Under the pieces are notes generated by a model. It did no database searches. It worked only from the letters and a program-made list of their open reading frames with translations, and was not told where the DNA came from. Shown piece after piece: positions 55,593 to 63,962 of a stretch of 64,000 nt of DNA. Numbering within the stretch: position 1 is the stretch's first letter; every line of letters begins with the position of its first letter. The DNA is from Lachnospiraceae bacterium. Lineage in GTDB: Bacteria > Bacillota > Clostridia > Lachnospirales > Lachnospiraceae. The stretch is taken from assembly GCA_017450485.1 (NCBI GenBank), contig JAFSTN010000024.1, positions 149,367 through 213,366 of the forward strand. Direction: 5' to 3'. A program made the position numbers and the translations under genes.

Positions 55593-56681
55593 ATGATCTC
55601 AAACCAGATTCTTCAAAATACTATAGACGGCTTGAAGAATATCGCCAGAGTGGATCTCTGTGTAATGGACTCGGAAGGCAATACCGCTGCGAGCACACTG
55701 GAATCTCTGGATAACTGCAGGGCGGCGGCGGCCGAATTCGCCGCGAGCGCCGCGGACTCACAGGAGATTCAGGGTTACCAGTACTTCAAGATACATGATG
55801 AGCAGCAGTTGGAGTATATACTCATCGCAGCCGGTTCCGGAGAGGATGTTTATCTGGCCGGCCGCATGGCGGCATTTCAGATACAGGGGCTGCTGGTAGC
55901 ATATAAGGAGCGTTTCGATAAGGACAACTTCATCAAGAACCTTCTGCTCGACAATCTGCTGCTGGTAGACATATACAGCCGGTCGAAGAAGCTGCACATC
56001 CAGACGGATGCGAAGCGAGTAGCCATCATAGTCGAGACTATGGCTGACAAGGACAGCAATACGCTGGAGCTTCTCAGACTCTACATGGGCAGCAACCACC
56101 TGGACTTCGTAACCGCCGTAGATGAGAATAACGTGATCATTGTCAAGGATATGTCCGATGGCGATGTCGATAAGGAACTGGATAAAGTAACCAAGGGTAT
56201 CGTTGCATATCTGAAGAAGGAAGGACAGAAAAACGTCCGCGTCGCATACGGTACCGTTATAGGTGAGATCAAGGAAGTAAGCCGCTCCTACAAGGAAGCC
56301 AAGATGGCCATGGATGTCGGCAAGATATTCTTTGACGACAGGGACATCATAGCGTATTCTGAATTGGGTATAGGCCGTCTGATCTATCAGCTTCCCATAC
56401 CACTGTGCAAGATGTTCATCAAGGAGATATTCGACGGGCTCAGCCCGGATGAACTGGACGAGGAAACGATCACCACCATCAACAAGTTCTTTGAGAACAG
56501 TCTGAACGTGTCGGAGACTTCCAGACAGCTGTTCATCCATCGTAACACGCTCGTGTACAGACTGGATAAGCTGCAGAAGTCTACCAAGCTGGATATCAGG
56601 GTTTTCGAGGACGCCATTACATTCAAGATCGCGCTTATGGTGGTCAAGTATATGAATTATATGGAGAGGTTTGAATTCTGA
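55593..56681 (+). CDS. PucR/CdaR-type regulator
   Basis: The 362-residue protein has an N-terminal sensor-like domain (about 1-130), a GGDEF-related central region (about 140-255) and a C-terminal PucR helix-turn-helix (about 305-355, LNVSETSRQLFIHRNTLVYRLDKLQ). CdaR-type proteins activate sugar-acid or purine genes, but here the gene is joined to ftsEX (TGATG overlap), so it may serve another role such as timing of wall metabolism. No membrane helix. AAGGAGG precedes the ATG. Confidence 0.88.
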   Translation: MISNQILQNTIDGLKNIARVDLCVMDSEGNTAASTLESLDNCRAAAAEFAASAADSQEIQGYQYFKIHDEQQLEYILIAAGSGEDVYLAGRMAAFQIQGLLVAYKERFDKDNFIKNLLLDNLLLVDIYSRSKKLHIQTDAKRVAIIVETMADKDSNTLELLRLYMGSNHLDFVTAVDENNVIIVKDMSDGDVDKELDKVTKGIVAYLKKEGQKNVRVAYGTVIGEIKEVSRSYKEAKMAMDVGKIFFDDRDIIAYSELGIGRLIYQLPIPLCKMFIKEIFDGLSPDELDEETITTINKFFENSLNVSETSRQLFIHRNTLVYRLDKLQKSTKLDIRVFEDAITFKIALMVVKYMNYMERFEF

Positions 56682-57424
56682 TGAAAAAGAAAAAAAGCAC
56701 CAAACCATCACCCTATATTATCGAACTGAACAATGTTACCAAGATCTACAAGGACAGTTCAACGGGTGCAAACAGTGCGCAGCATGCATTGCACGGAGTT
56801 AACCTGAAGGTTAAGCCGGGAGAGTTCGTATTCATTGTCGGAGAGAGCGGATCGGGTAAGTCAACGATGATCAAGCTTCTCTTAAGAGAACTGACCCCTA
56901 CCGAGGGTACCATCAATGTCATGGGATATGATCTGAATCATATCCGTCATCATAAGATACCCAAGTTCCGTCGTAATATAGGTATCGTATTCCAGAATTT
57001 CCGCTTATTGAATGACAGAAACGTATATGAGAACGTAGCTTTCGCTCAGCGTATCATTCAGAGATCCAACAAGGAGATACGCCGTAACGTACCTGCGGTT
57101 CTGGCGCGCGTGGGTCTGGCCGGCAAGTACAAGGCCAAGCCCAAACACCTGTCGGGCGGTGAGCAGCAGAGAGTCGCCATAGCACGAGCTCTGGTCAATA
57201 AGCCCTCGATACTGCTGTGTGATGAGCCTACCGGTAACCTGGATCCGAAGATCACATGGGATATCATGAAGCTGCTCGAGAATATTAACGAGCAGGGAAC
57301 GACCGTGCTGGTGGTTACGCACAATGCGGATATAGTCAATTCAATGCAGAAGAGAGTTATCACTCTCGAGAAAGGTGTTATCGTGAGCGATGAGGAGAAG
57401 GGAGGATACATAGATGAAGATTAA
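56681..57424 (+). CDS. ftsE: Cell-division ATPase FtsE
   Basis: The 247-residue protein has a short lysine-rich start and a full ATPase: Walker [10 protein letters not shown] near residue 52, LSGGEQQR near residue 160, [12 protein letters not shown] near residue 183 and VVTHNADIV near residue 215. With FtsX it forms the complex that controls a wall hydrolase at the division site. It overlaps ftsX by 11 bases and precedes a PcsB-like hydrolase gene, as in many firmicutes. Confidence 0.97.
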   Translation: MKKKKSTKPSPYIIELNNVTKIYKDSSTGANSAQHALHGVNLKVKPGEFVFIVGESGSGKSTMIKLLLRELTPTEGTINVMGYDLNHIRHHKIPKFRRNIGIVFQNFRLLNDRNVYENVAFAQRIIQRSNKEIRRNVPAVLARVGLAGKYKAKPKHLSGGEQQRVAIARALVNKPSILLCDEPTGNLDPKITWDIMKLLENINEQGTTVLVVTHNADIVNSMQKRVITLEKGVIVSDEEKGGYIDED

Positions 57425-58313
57425 TTCATTTTTCTATACCCTCCAACAGGGCTTCAAAAACATTTTCCGTAACAAGCTGTTTACACTGGCTTCGCTTGCA
57501 ACCATCGGAGCATGCCTTTTCCTCTTCGGTATCATGTATTCGATACTGGCGAATTTCGAAAATATCATCAAGAATGCGGAAAACGGTGTCAGTGTCACAG
57601 TGTTTTTTGATGAGGGACTGGATGAAGCTTCGATCCAGAGCATAGGTGATCTGATCAACAATCAGACCGAGATCGTCGATCACGTGGAGTTCATCAGTGC
57701 AGAGGAAGCATGGGACAGCTTCAAGGAGGAGTACCTCGGCGAGTACGCTGACGGCTTCACCGAGAACCCGCTTGCCGATTCGGCGCATTACGAGATATAT
57801 CTGAAGGATGTGTCCAGGCAGCAGGAGCTGGTCGATATGCTGAACTCATTAAACGGTATCCGCCGTGTTAATCAATCCGAGATGACCGCGACTACCCTTA
57901 CGGGTATCAACAAGCTGGTAGCATATATATCCGTAGGTATCATCGCGATATTGCTTGCGGTATCCATTTTCCTGATCAGTAATACGATCACCATAGGTAT
58001 CTCTGTCAGAAGGGAAGAGATCGAGATCATGAAGTACATAGGAGCAACGGACTTCTTCGTCAGATCTCCATTCGTGGTTGAGGGTATGCTGATAGGTGTG
58101 ATCGGTACGATCATTCCCCTGGCACTCATTTACTTCCTGTATGATGTGGTGATCGGCTTCATCATAGAGAGATTTTCGGTTCTTTCACAGCTGCTGACAT
58201 TCCTGACCATACAGGAGATTTTCCACGTACTGGTTCCCGTCAGTCTGGCGATAGGTCTGGGCATCGGTTTCCTCGGAAGTATCATTACGGTCCGTAAGCA
58301 TTTGAGAGTGTAG
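57414..58313 (+). CDS. ftsX: Cell-division permease-like protein FtsX
   Basis: The 299-residue protein has a helix near 22-45, a large extracellular loop (about 46-170) that in relatives contacts the hydrolase, and three helices near 172-195, 220-245 and 272-295. The core matches FtsX ([41 protein letters not shown]). It couples ATP use by FtsE to activation of the extracellular murein hydrolase, most likely the next gene product. Confidence 0.96.
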   Translation: MKINSFFYTLQQGFKNIFRNKLFTLASLATIGACLFLFGIMYSILANFENIIKNAENGVSVTVFFDEGLDEASIQSIGDLINNQTEIVDHVEFISAEEAWDSFKEEYLGEYADGFTENPLADSAHYEIYLKDVSRQQELVDMLNSLNGIRRVNQSEMTATTLTGINKLVAYISVGIIAILLAVSIFLISNTITIGISVRREEIEIMKYIGATDFFVRSPFVVEGMLIGVIGTIIPLALIYFLYDVVIGFIIERFSVLSQLLTFLTIQEIFHVLVPVSLAIGLGIGFLGSIITVRKHLRV

Positions 58314-58316
58314 AGA

Positions 58317-59531
58317 ATGTTTGACGGACGGAGGGCTCGATCTGGCATAAGCCTGATACTGATCACGGCCATGCTGGCAGGCATGGGCGGTGAAGTGCGT
58401 GCTGCCACGTATACCAATGAGAGCATCCAGGCCAAGCAGAGCGAACTGGCCGGAGCGAAAGAGCAGGTCAAGGACTTAAAAAGCGGCCTGACCGATATAC
58501 AGCGTGTCAAGGATGAGCTGGAGAGCACCAAGAGTAACTTAAATGCGTATATAACTCAACTGGATGCCCAGCTCACCGATATCACGATGAAGATAGACGA
58601 GTATAATCGTCTGATCGACAGCAAGCAGGCAGAGATAGAACAGGCTCGAGCGGATCTGGAGGAGGCGGAACGCGTCCAGCGTGATCAGTATGAGTCAATG
58701 AAGAAGCGTATCAAGTTTATGTACGAGTCGGGAAACGATATGTACCTTGATATGCTTTTCGGTGCCGGTAACTTTTCGGATATGATCAGTAAGGCCGACT
58801 ATATCGAGATGCTGTCGGCTTATGACAGGCGCAAGCTCAACGAGTATATAGAGACGACCGAGTATGTCACCGCATGCAAGGAACAGTATGAGGCCGAGAA
58901 AGAAGTTCTCGATGCCGCCAAAGAAGCGGTTGAGATCGAGCAGGCCAATGTCAACGAGCTGATGGATGCAAAAGAAAAAGAGGTTAACTCCGTATCGGCA
59001 GAGATCAGTGATAAAGAAGCCCAGATCAAAGAGTATGAGGCATACATCAATGAGATGAATGCCGAGATCAAGGCATTGGAGAAGGCCATTGCCGAAGAGA
59101 TAGCCGCTCTTGAGGAGGCCAACCGCAGGCAGTATAACGGCGGAATGTTCGCCTGGCCCTGCCCTGCATATACCCGTATCTCGGACGATTACGGCAACCG
59201 CATACATCCGATCCTCGGAGTGGAGAAATTCCATAACGGTATCGATCTGGCAGCGCCGTACGGTTCTTCAATCCTTGCCGCCTATGATGGTGATGTAGTC
59301 GCAGCCGATTATTCATCCAGCATGGGTAATTATGTAATGATCAGCCACGGTAGCGGCATCTATACCATATATATGCATGCTTCCGCGCTCTATGTGTCCA
59401 AGGGACAGTCCGTCAGCAAGGGGCAGACGATAGCCGCTGTGGGATCGACGGGGCGGTCGACCGGCAACCATTTGCATTTCTCCGTCAGGCAAAACGGTAA
59501 TTATGTGAGCCCGTGGGGGTATCTGAAATAA
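58317..59531 (+). CDS. Murein hydrolase activator-like protein with M23 domain (EnvC/PcsB type)
   Basis: The 404-residue protein has a signal sequence (about 1-32, ending near VRAATYT), two long coiled-coil segments (about 35-270) and a C-terminal LytM/M23 domain (285-404). Metal and catalytic residues His306 and Asp310 (in HNGID) and His385/His387 (HLH) are present, so it may be an active endopeptidase, unlike E. coli EnvC. The coiled coil is expected to bind FtsX. It starts four bases after ftsX and its stop overlaps the protease start. Confidence 0.94.
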   Translation: MFDGRRARSGISLILITAMLAGMGGEVRAATYTNESIQAKQSELAGAKEQVKDLKSGLTDIQRVKDELESTKSNLNAYITQLDAQLTDITMKIDEYNRLIDSKQAEIEQARADLEEAERVQRDQYESMKKRIKFMYESGNDMYLDMLFGAGNFSDMISKADYIEMLSAYDRRKLNEYIETTEYVTACKEQYEAEKEVLDAAKEAVEIEQANVNELMDAKEKEVNSVSAEISDKEAQIKEYEAYINEMNAEIKALEKAIAEEIAALEEANRRQYNGGMFAWPCPAYTRISDDYGNRIHPILGVEKFHNGIDLAAPYGSSILAAYDGDVVAADYSSSMGNYVMISHGSGIYTIYMHASALYVSKGQSVSKGQTIAAVGSTGRSTGNHLHFSVRQNGNYVSPWGYLK

Positions 59532-60790
59532 TGGAACCTGAAACTATACAACCTGAAATAACAGAACCTGTTACCAATGATAATAATAAGACGAATCCCT
59601 CATTCCGCGGCGGCCTTGTCCTGGGATTATGTATCGGACTTGCCGTAGCCGTAGCAGTGGGGGTGATAGGATTTATCAGAGTGAGATCCTATACCGGCTT
59701 GATAGGTGAGACGCTGGATGGCCCGACCATGAGTAAGATCAAGGCCATAGAATCGGTTATTGACACTCATTTCTATGATTATGAAGAGCGTAACCTGACT
59801 GTCGATGATATGAGAGAAGGCCTGTATGACGGCCTGGTCGGTTCTCTTGATGACAGATATGCGCAGTATTTCTCCAAGGAAGAGCTGGAAGCCGAGATCG
59901 CAGATAATCAGGGCGTCTATTATGGTATAGGTGCATATGTATCTCTGGCCGAGAACGGTTATCCGATGCTCAGCGGTATCATGGATGACACACCCGCACA
60001 GCGGGCCGATCTGCGTGCAGGAGATATCGTTGTGGAAGTGGACGGTGTGTCCACATACGACATGTCGTTGGACGAGGTGGTCAGCTATATCAAGGGCGAA
60101 GAGGGGACGGTGGTCACTCTCAAGATTTACCGTGAAGGAGAAGACGACTATCTGGATATAGACGTGACCAGAGGTGCCATCGAATCCAAGACGGTTACTC
60201 ATGAGATGATGGAGGACAAGGTCGGATACATCCGTATAGCACGCTTTGACTATGTTACGATTGAACAGTTCGACGAAGCATACTCCGATCTGCAGGCACA
60301 GGGAGCGAAAGGACTTGTCCTGGATCTGAGAGACAATCCGGGCGGTCTGGTGACGGCAGTCATGGGCGTAGCAGACCGGTTCCTGCCGGAAGGAGTCCTC
60401 TTCTCGGAGGAGACCAGCGACGGTAATCGTACCAACTATATGTGCGAAGGCCATGATCCGATAGACATTCCGCTTGTGGTACTGGTCAACGGATACTCTG
60501 CGAGTGCTGCGGAGATCCTGAGCGGAGCCGTCAGGGATTACGGAGTAGGTATACTGGTCGGAACCACTACATATGGCAAGGGGATCGTACAGGATACTTA
60601 CCGGCTTACCGACGGTTCGGCCGTAGAGCTCACCGTGGGAGCGTATTATCTTCCCAACGGTGACAATATACAGGGCAAGGGTATAGAGCCGGATGTTGAG
60701 ATTGAATTCGATGCTGAGAAATACTATGACAAGGGCATAGATGACCAGCTGAATAAAGGCATAGCTATCGTGAAGGATAAGATGCAATAA
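59531..60790 (+). CDS. S41 C-terminal processing protease (CtpA/CtpB type)
   Basis: The ATG overlaps the preceding stop (TAATG). The 419-residue protein has a Pro/Thr/Asn-rich start, one helix near 29-55 that anchors it outside the cell, a PDZ domain (about 130-215) and a protease domain with Ser325 in SASAAEIL and the catalytic lysine in TYGKGIVQ near residue 350. It cleaves substrates near the C-terminus. Gene order ftsE-ftsX-pcsB-ctp is common, so the hydrolase or its partners are likely substrates. Confidence 0.95.
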   Translation: MEPETIQPEITEPVTNDNNKTNPSFRGGLVLGLCIGLAVAVAVGVIGFIRVRSYTGLIGETLDGPTMSKIKAIESVIDTHFYDYEERNLTVDDMREGLYDGLVGSLDDRYAQYFSKEELEAEIADNQGVYYGIGAYVSLAENGYPMLSGIMDDTPAQRADLRAGDIVVEVDGVSTYDMSLDEVVSYIKGEEGTVVTLKIYREGEDDYLDIDVTRGAIESKTVTHEMMEDKVGYIRIARFDYVTIEQFDEAYSDLQAQGAKGLVLDLRDNPGGLVTAVMGVADRFLPEGVLFSEETSDGNRTNYMCEGHDPIDIPLVVLVNGYSASAAEILSGAVRDYGVGILVGTTTYGKGIVQDTYRLTDGSAVELTVGAYYLPNGDNIQGKGIEPDVEIEFDAEKYYDKGIDDQLNKGIAIVKDKMQ

Positions 60791-60819
60791 TAAATACACA
60801 TATGTAGGAGGATGAAAAC

Positions 60820-61596
60820 ATGGCAAAGAATTACTTTGATCTGACAGGAAACGTGGCGATCGTAACGGGCGCTTCAACAGGACTGGGAGTGCAGATGGCC
60901 AAGGCTCTGGCCAATCAGGGCGCAACAGTCGTATGTATGGCGCGCCGACAGAATCTGATAGATGAGGTCGCTGCCGAGCTTCATGAAACATATGGTGTGG
61001 AAGCCATAGGCATCAGGTGCGATATCACCGATACCGATAATGTAAATGCGGCTATAGATCAGGTGATGGAGAAGTACGGCCGTATCGATATACTGATCAA
61101 CAATGCAGGTACCGGTGCGGTAGCTCCGGCTGAGGATATCACCGACGAGCAGTTCGACAACGAATTCAGTATCGATCTTTTCGGCAGCTTCAAGATGTGC
61201 AGAGCCGTAGCGAAGAAGGCTATGATACCCGCCGGCTACGGACGTATCATCAACATCGCGTCGATGTACGGTCTGGTTGGAAATAAAGTTGCTCCCGCAT
61301 CTCCCTATCATGCAGCCAAGGGAGGCCTCGTGAATCTCACCAGAGCTCTTGCAGCAGAGTGGGGTGTGAAGGGTATCACCGTAAACTGTATATGCCCCGG
61401 CTACTTCTATTCACCACTGACCAGGGAAACTCTGGACAGCGAATTCTTCCAGGCTAATGCGAAGACCATGATACCCATGGAGAGATACGGTAACGAGGGC
61501 GAGCTTGACACAACGGCTATCTTCCTCTCGTCTCCGATGACTACCTACGTGACAGGAGCAGTCATTCCTGTTGACGGTGGTTATACGAGTATGTAA
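60820..61596 (+). CDS. SDR-family NAD(P)-dependent oxidoreductase (gluconate 5-dehydrogenase-like)
   Basis: The 258-residue protein has TGASTGLGVQMAKAL near residue 17 (nucleotide loop), NNAGTGAV near residue 92, catalytic Ser in NIASMYG near residue 145 and the YHAAKGG pair near residue 158, and a C-terminal VTGAVIPVDGGYTSM. The arrangement matches gluconate 5-dehydrogenase/3-oxoacyl reductase-type SDRs. The substrate is not certain. TAGGAGG precedes the ATG. It is followed by a terminator. Confidence 0.94.
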   Translation: MAKNYFDLTGNVAIVTGASTGLGVQMAKALANQGATVVCMARRQNLIDEVAAELHETYGVEAIGIRCDITDTDNVNAAIDQVMEKYGRIDILINNAGTGAVAPAEDITDEQFDNEFSIDLFGSFKMCRAVAKKAMIPAGYGRIINIASMYGLVGNKVAPASPYHAAKGGLVNLTRALAAEWGVKGITVNCICPGYFYSPLTRETLDSEFFQANAKTMIPMERYGNEGELDTTAIFLSSPMTTYVTGAVIPVDGGYTSM

Positions 61597-61632
61597 CACG
61601 ATCAATTGATCATTTAGTAAAACCTTAAAAAA

Positions 61633-61668
61633 CGACCACCGGAGCTTTCAGACTCAGGTGGTTGTTTT
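61633..61668 (+). terminator. Terminator after the SDR gene
   Basis: CGACCACC (61633-61640) pairs with GGTGGTTG (61657-61664), one G-T pair, followed by TTTT; an A-run precedes it, so it may work in both directions. Confidence 0.85.
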
Positions 61669-62050
61669 ATTATGGTCATAGAAAAAACCTTTCGCGTGTT
61701 ATAAATGGACATACTTGGGAATATTAGCATTATCATACGTGCGATTACCTGTATGAACATGATAGGCTGTAGGTACGGTGCAGTCATGGGACTTTGATAA
61801 TTTCATACTTTACATCGGGAATGAGATATGATAGCCTTTGTATACAATTTCATTCGGGCACAGTACAGAGTGTATGGCTCTTCATCGGATCATTCATCCG
61901 GTATTCCCATCATTTTTGATTGTATATTTTGACGTTGGCTGTTTATCTTATTGTTTTCGTGGAAGTACTCTTTTTTCTCCTGTGAACGGATGGAATAGGT
62001 GTAGTTTGTTGTATTGTTTCATTGTTTCATTCGTTTAGGAGGATTTGCTT
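61669..62050. other. Intergenic region of low GC without a recognised gene
   Basis: About 380 bases between the SDR terminator and the Rpn-type gene. I see no convincing gene. A 66-codon frame at 61838 has no ribosome site and no recognisable family. Several short AT-rich blocks are present but no promoter with a good -35/-10 pair could be named. The last bases (62037-62042) carry the AGGAGG of the next gene. Confidence 0.6.
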
Positions 62051-62572
62051 ATGACCAAAGAAGGAAGACCAAACAATCCGTTGTATTCTGCTTTCGCATA
62101 TGATGATGCGTTCAGGACTATGGAGACCGAGTGTGATGACATTCTGATACCGTTCTATATCTTCAACTATAAGATGGAGCTTGACGATATAGATGCTGAC
62201 GCTGACCGGATCGCAGCACTGGCAGATCTGTATAAGGGTATCATAAATCGCCTCGATGCTGAGCAGGAATCCGGCCGGTTGTCATCAAAATCGCATGGTG
62301 TTATCATAAGGCTGACACATAAGGTCATATATAAGATCATGGAAAAGTACAACAACGCTCGTGAGAAAGTAGGTGATGTTATGGGTGGTGAAGTATTGGA
62401 TCTTCCGGAGATCAGAGCTTATAATGAGGGTAAAGCCGAAGGAATGGCGAAAGGAAAAGCCGAAGGAATGGCGAAAGGAAAAGCCGAAGGTCAGGCTGAA
62501 CGGGATGCTCTCGAGGCTGAGAACGAACGTCTCAAACAAGAGATAGAACGCCTGAGAGCAGCTTCAGTGTGA
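62051..62572 (+). pseudogene. Internally deleted Rpn-family recombination-promoting nuclease/transposase gene
   Basis: AGGAGG at 62037 supports ATG 62051 (173 residues). Residues 1-35 (MTKEGRPNNPLYSAFAYDDA, then FRTMETECDDILIPF) match the N-terminus of Rpn/PD-(D/E)XK transposase-like proteins, and the rest (FYIFNYKMELDDIDAD, VGDVMGGEVLDLPEIRAYNEGKAEG) their C-terminus, in one open frame. The roughly 120 central residues with the nuclease core, expected between them, are absent. The junction falls on LIPF, which occurs in both flanks in full-length relatives. The product lacks the catalytic domain, though it can be translated. It ends in a short Lys/Glu repeat and coiled coil. Confidence 0.75.
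62435..62490 (+). repeat. Two tandem 24-base units plus a partial third in the Rpn gene
   Basis: Unit 1 (62435-62458) and unit 2 (62459-62482) are identical; the first eight bases of a third follow. Each unit encodes EGMAKGKA. Such Lys/Glu/Gly repeats are usual at the end of Rpn proteins and vary in number. Confidence 0.85.
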
Positions 62573-62593
62573 ATCGTATAGAAGTATTGATCA

Positions 62594-62644
62594 ACTCCCG
62601 ATGTAAAGTATGAGATTACATATATGCATCGGGAGTATTTTGGG
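62594..62644 (+). terminator. Terminator after the Rpn-type gene
   Basis: ACTCCCGATG (62594-62603) pairs perfectly with CATCGGGAGT (62627-62636), followed by ATTTTGGG. The loop is 23 bases. Confidence 0.75.
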
Positions 62645-62673
62645 TATTTTAGTTTAACTGTGGCTACGCACAA

Positions 62674-62713
62674 AAAGACACAGGACTCTGCGCAAACAAA
62701 GTTCTGTGTCTTT
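62674..62713. terminator. 14-pair hairpin, probable (bidirectional) terminator
   Basis: AAAGACACAGGACT (62674-62687) pairs with AGTTCTGTGTCTTT (62700-62713), one G-T pair, with a 12-base loop. A short A-run precedes and T-run follows. No gene adjoins it closely on the left, so it may be a remnant of a lost gene's 3' end. Confidence 0.6.
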
Positions 62714-62730
62714 CCTTACAGTCATTTTCC

Positions 62731-62955
62731 TTGCCAGTTTTAGTGTCTGGAACCTTGATCTATGCAGGAATGAAGTTGTGGGGCACAGATCCGGATGCAC
62801 CTGGCTTCGCTATTCTTTGCACCGTTTCACTTACTGCATTTCTATTAGAGCTTGGTGTATTTAAGTTGAAACATGCCTACGAAACAATACTGTATTTAAA
62901 ACCAGGAAAACAGGTAAAGCAGATATATAAAGGATGGTCGTACCAATATTTTTGA
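62731..62955 (+). pseudogene. Possible fragment of a membrane protein gene (74 codons)
   Basis: The frame from a TTG has two hydrophobic stretches (LVSGTLIYAGMKLW and FAILCTVSLTAFLLELGVF) and a polar C-terminus KPGKQVKQIYKGWSYQYF. No ribosome site precedes it and the frame stays open upstream into the hairpin, so it is more likely the end of a truncated gene than an intact small one. I do not recognise the family. Confidence 0.3.
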
Positions 62956-63164
62956 ACGCACAATAGCGATAGAGCGATTGACTCGTACTCCATAGAAATG
63001 GACTGAGTTTTTAAGGATTTAGAAGGCAATAGAAGTGTCTTTTTGGACCCTTTAATAATATAAGGCTCTCAAACCAAGAAAAAAGACGTTCGGTGAAATA
63101 TCTATATGTACGACAATAGACACGCTATTGCAGTAGCAGAGGACCAAACCGAGAGTGTCAATTT

Positions 63165-63713
63165 CTAGAAATAGTGATTTGACCTAAATCCCCCAAAGAG
63201 ACATCCAACCGGAAGGATTGCTACAATCAACCCGCTTATAACTATGATAGGGATTGCAAATACAAGCATACTGGCAAATTCGACAGTACTGATACAATTC
63301 ATTGTTTTATAAACCCAGTTTTCATAGAAGTGTAACCCAAGATTAATTGCAGGGATAAGTATTATAGCTGCTATTACATAAAATCTCTCCACGTTTAGCA
63401 GTTTCATTAAACTGTATAATCCAATGCAAATCGCCAGGAACAGTATAAACCGAATGATCACGAAGTAGAAACATCCGCGATAGAATGTGGGATTGTGGTC
63501 GATGTCCGTTGCCCAGAATAATTTATAGGCCGTTATGCAGGGAATAATAAAGACAGAGGCTATTAGCATTCCCGCTATAAGGATTATGGAGCCGGATTTA
63601 GCCAAACTCTTTATTAGCTCCATATTTGAAACGGTGTCGTAAGTGGTAGTATCTTCATACGCCCCTGCCGGAACAGGAGTGGGAGCCATATTCTCTAATT
63701 CTCTTTGTGTCAT
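63165..63713 (-). CDS. Small membrane protein of unknown function
   Basis: The 182-residue protein has a polar N-terminus with many Thr/Tyr/Pro (about 1-35) and four helices (about 41-62, 82-103, 110-128, 148-172). GAGG lies 8 bases before the ATG on the reverse strand. The order of a Pro-rich start plus four helices is common in small membrane proteins of accessory regions, but I do not recognise a family. It is read away from the IS110 transposase gene. Confidence 0.72.
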   Translation of the reverse strand: MTQRELENMAPTPVPAGAYEDTTTYDTVSNMELIKSLAKSGSIILIAGMLIASVFIIPCITAYKLFWATDIDHNPTFYRGCFYFVIIRFILFLAICIGLYSLMKLLNVERFYVIAAIILIPAINLGLHFYENWVYKTMNCISTVEFASMLVFAIPIIVISGLIVAILPVGCLFGGFRSNHYF

Positions 63714-63729
63714 ATCCTTACCTCGTATT

Positions 63730-63962
63730 ATATAGTCATACCCATTCTTTACCTTATCTACAGGTTAGGGTATGCTGTTGAAGATGCTGTGGATTGGTTA
63801 TTTCCACCTACCGCATAGACGGTTTAAGTGAGGCTCCAACCACAGCCTCTTTGTCACAATGTTAATCAGTTAGATACCGCATGACGGTTTATGTAGAACG
63901 AGGTTACATCGGCAGAGAGCCCTGTGGATCCTATACAGCGTCAAATACTTTTAAGGAGGATC
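63730..63962 (+). ncRNA. Structured leader of an IS110-family element; possible bridge-RNA region
   Basis: The stretch contains two copies of an ACCG-loop-CGGT stem (63810-63823 and 63876-63888) within near-identical 20-base repeats (63809-63829, 63875-63894), and a perfect GAGGCT/AGCCTC hairpin (63830-63835 with 63844-63849). IS110-subgroup elements encode a bridge RNA in the non-coding end upstream of the transposase. Position and structure fit, but the RNA limits are guesses. Confidence 0.45.

Noticed and set aside
61838-62038. 66-codon open frame between the SDR and Rpn genes
   Set aside because: No ribosome site, an odd composition rich in Cys, Ser and Phe, and no recognisable family.
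62435-62490. CRISPR-like repeats
   Set aside because: The units are directly adjacent without spacers, lie within a coding frame and encode a Lys/Glu/Gly repeat.
62961-63130. CAATAGCG/CGCTATTG inverted repeat 154 bases apart
   Set aside because: Eight bases over this distance in AT-rich DNA may be chance; no gene or element boundary coincides.
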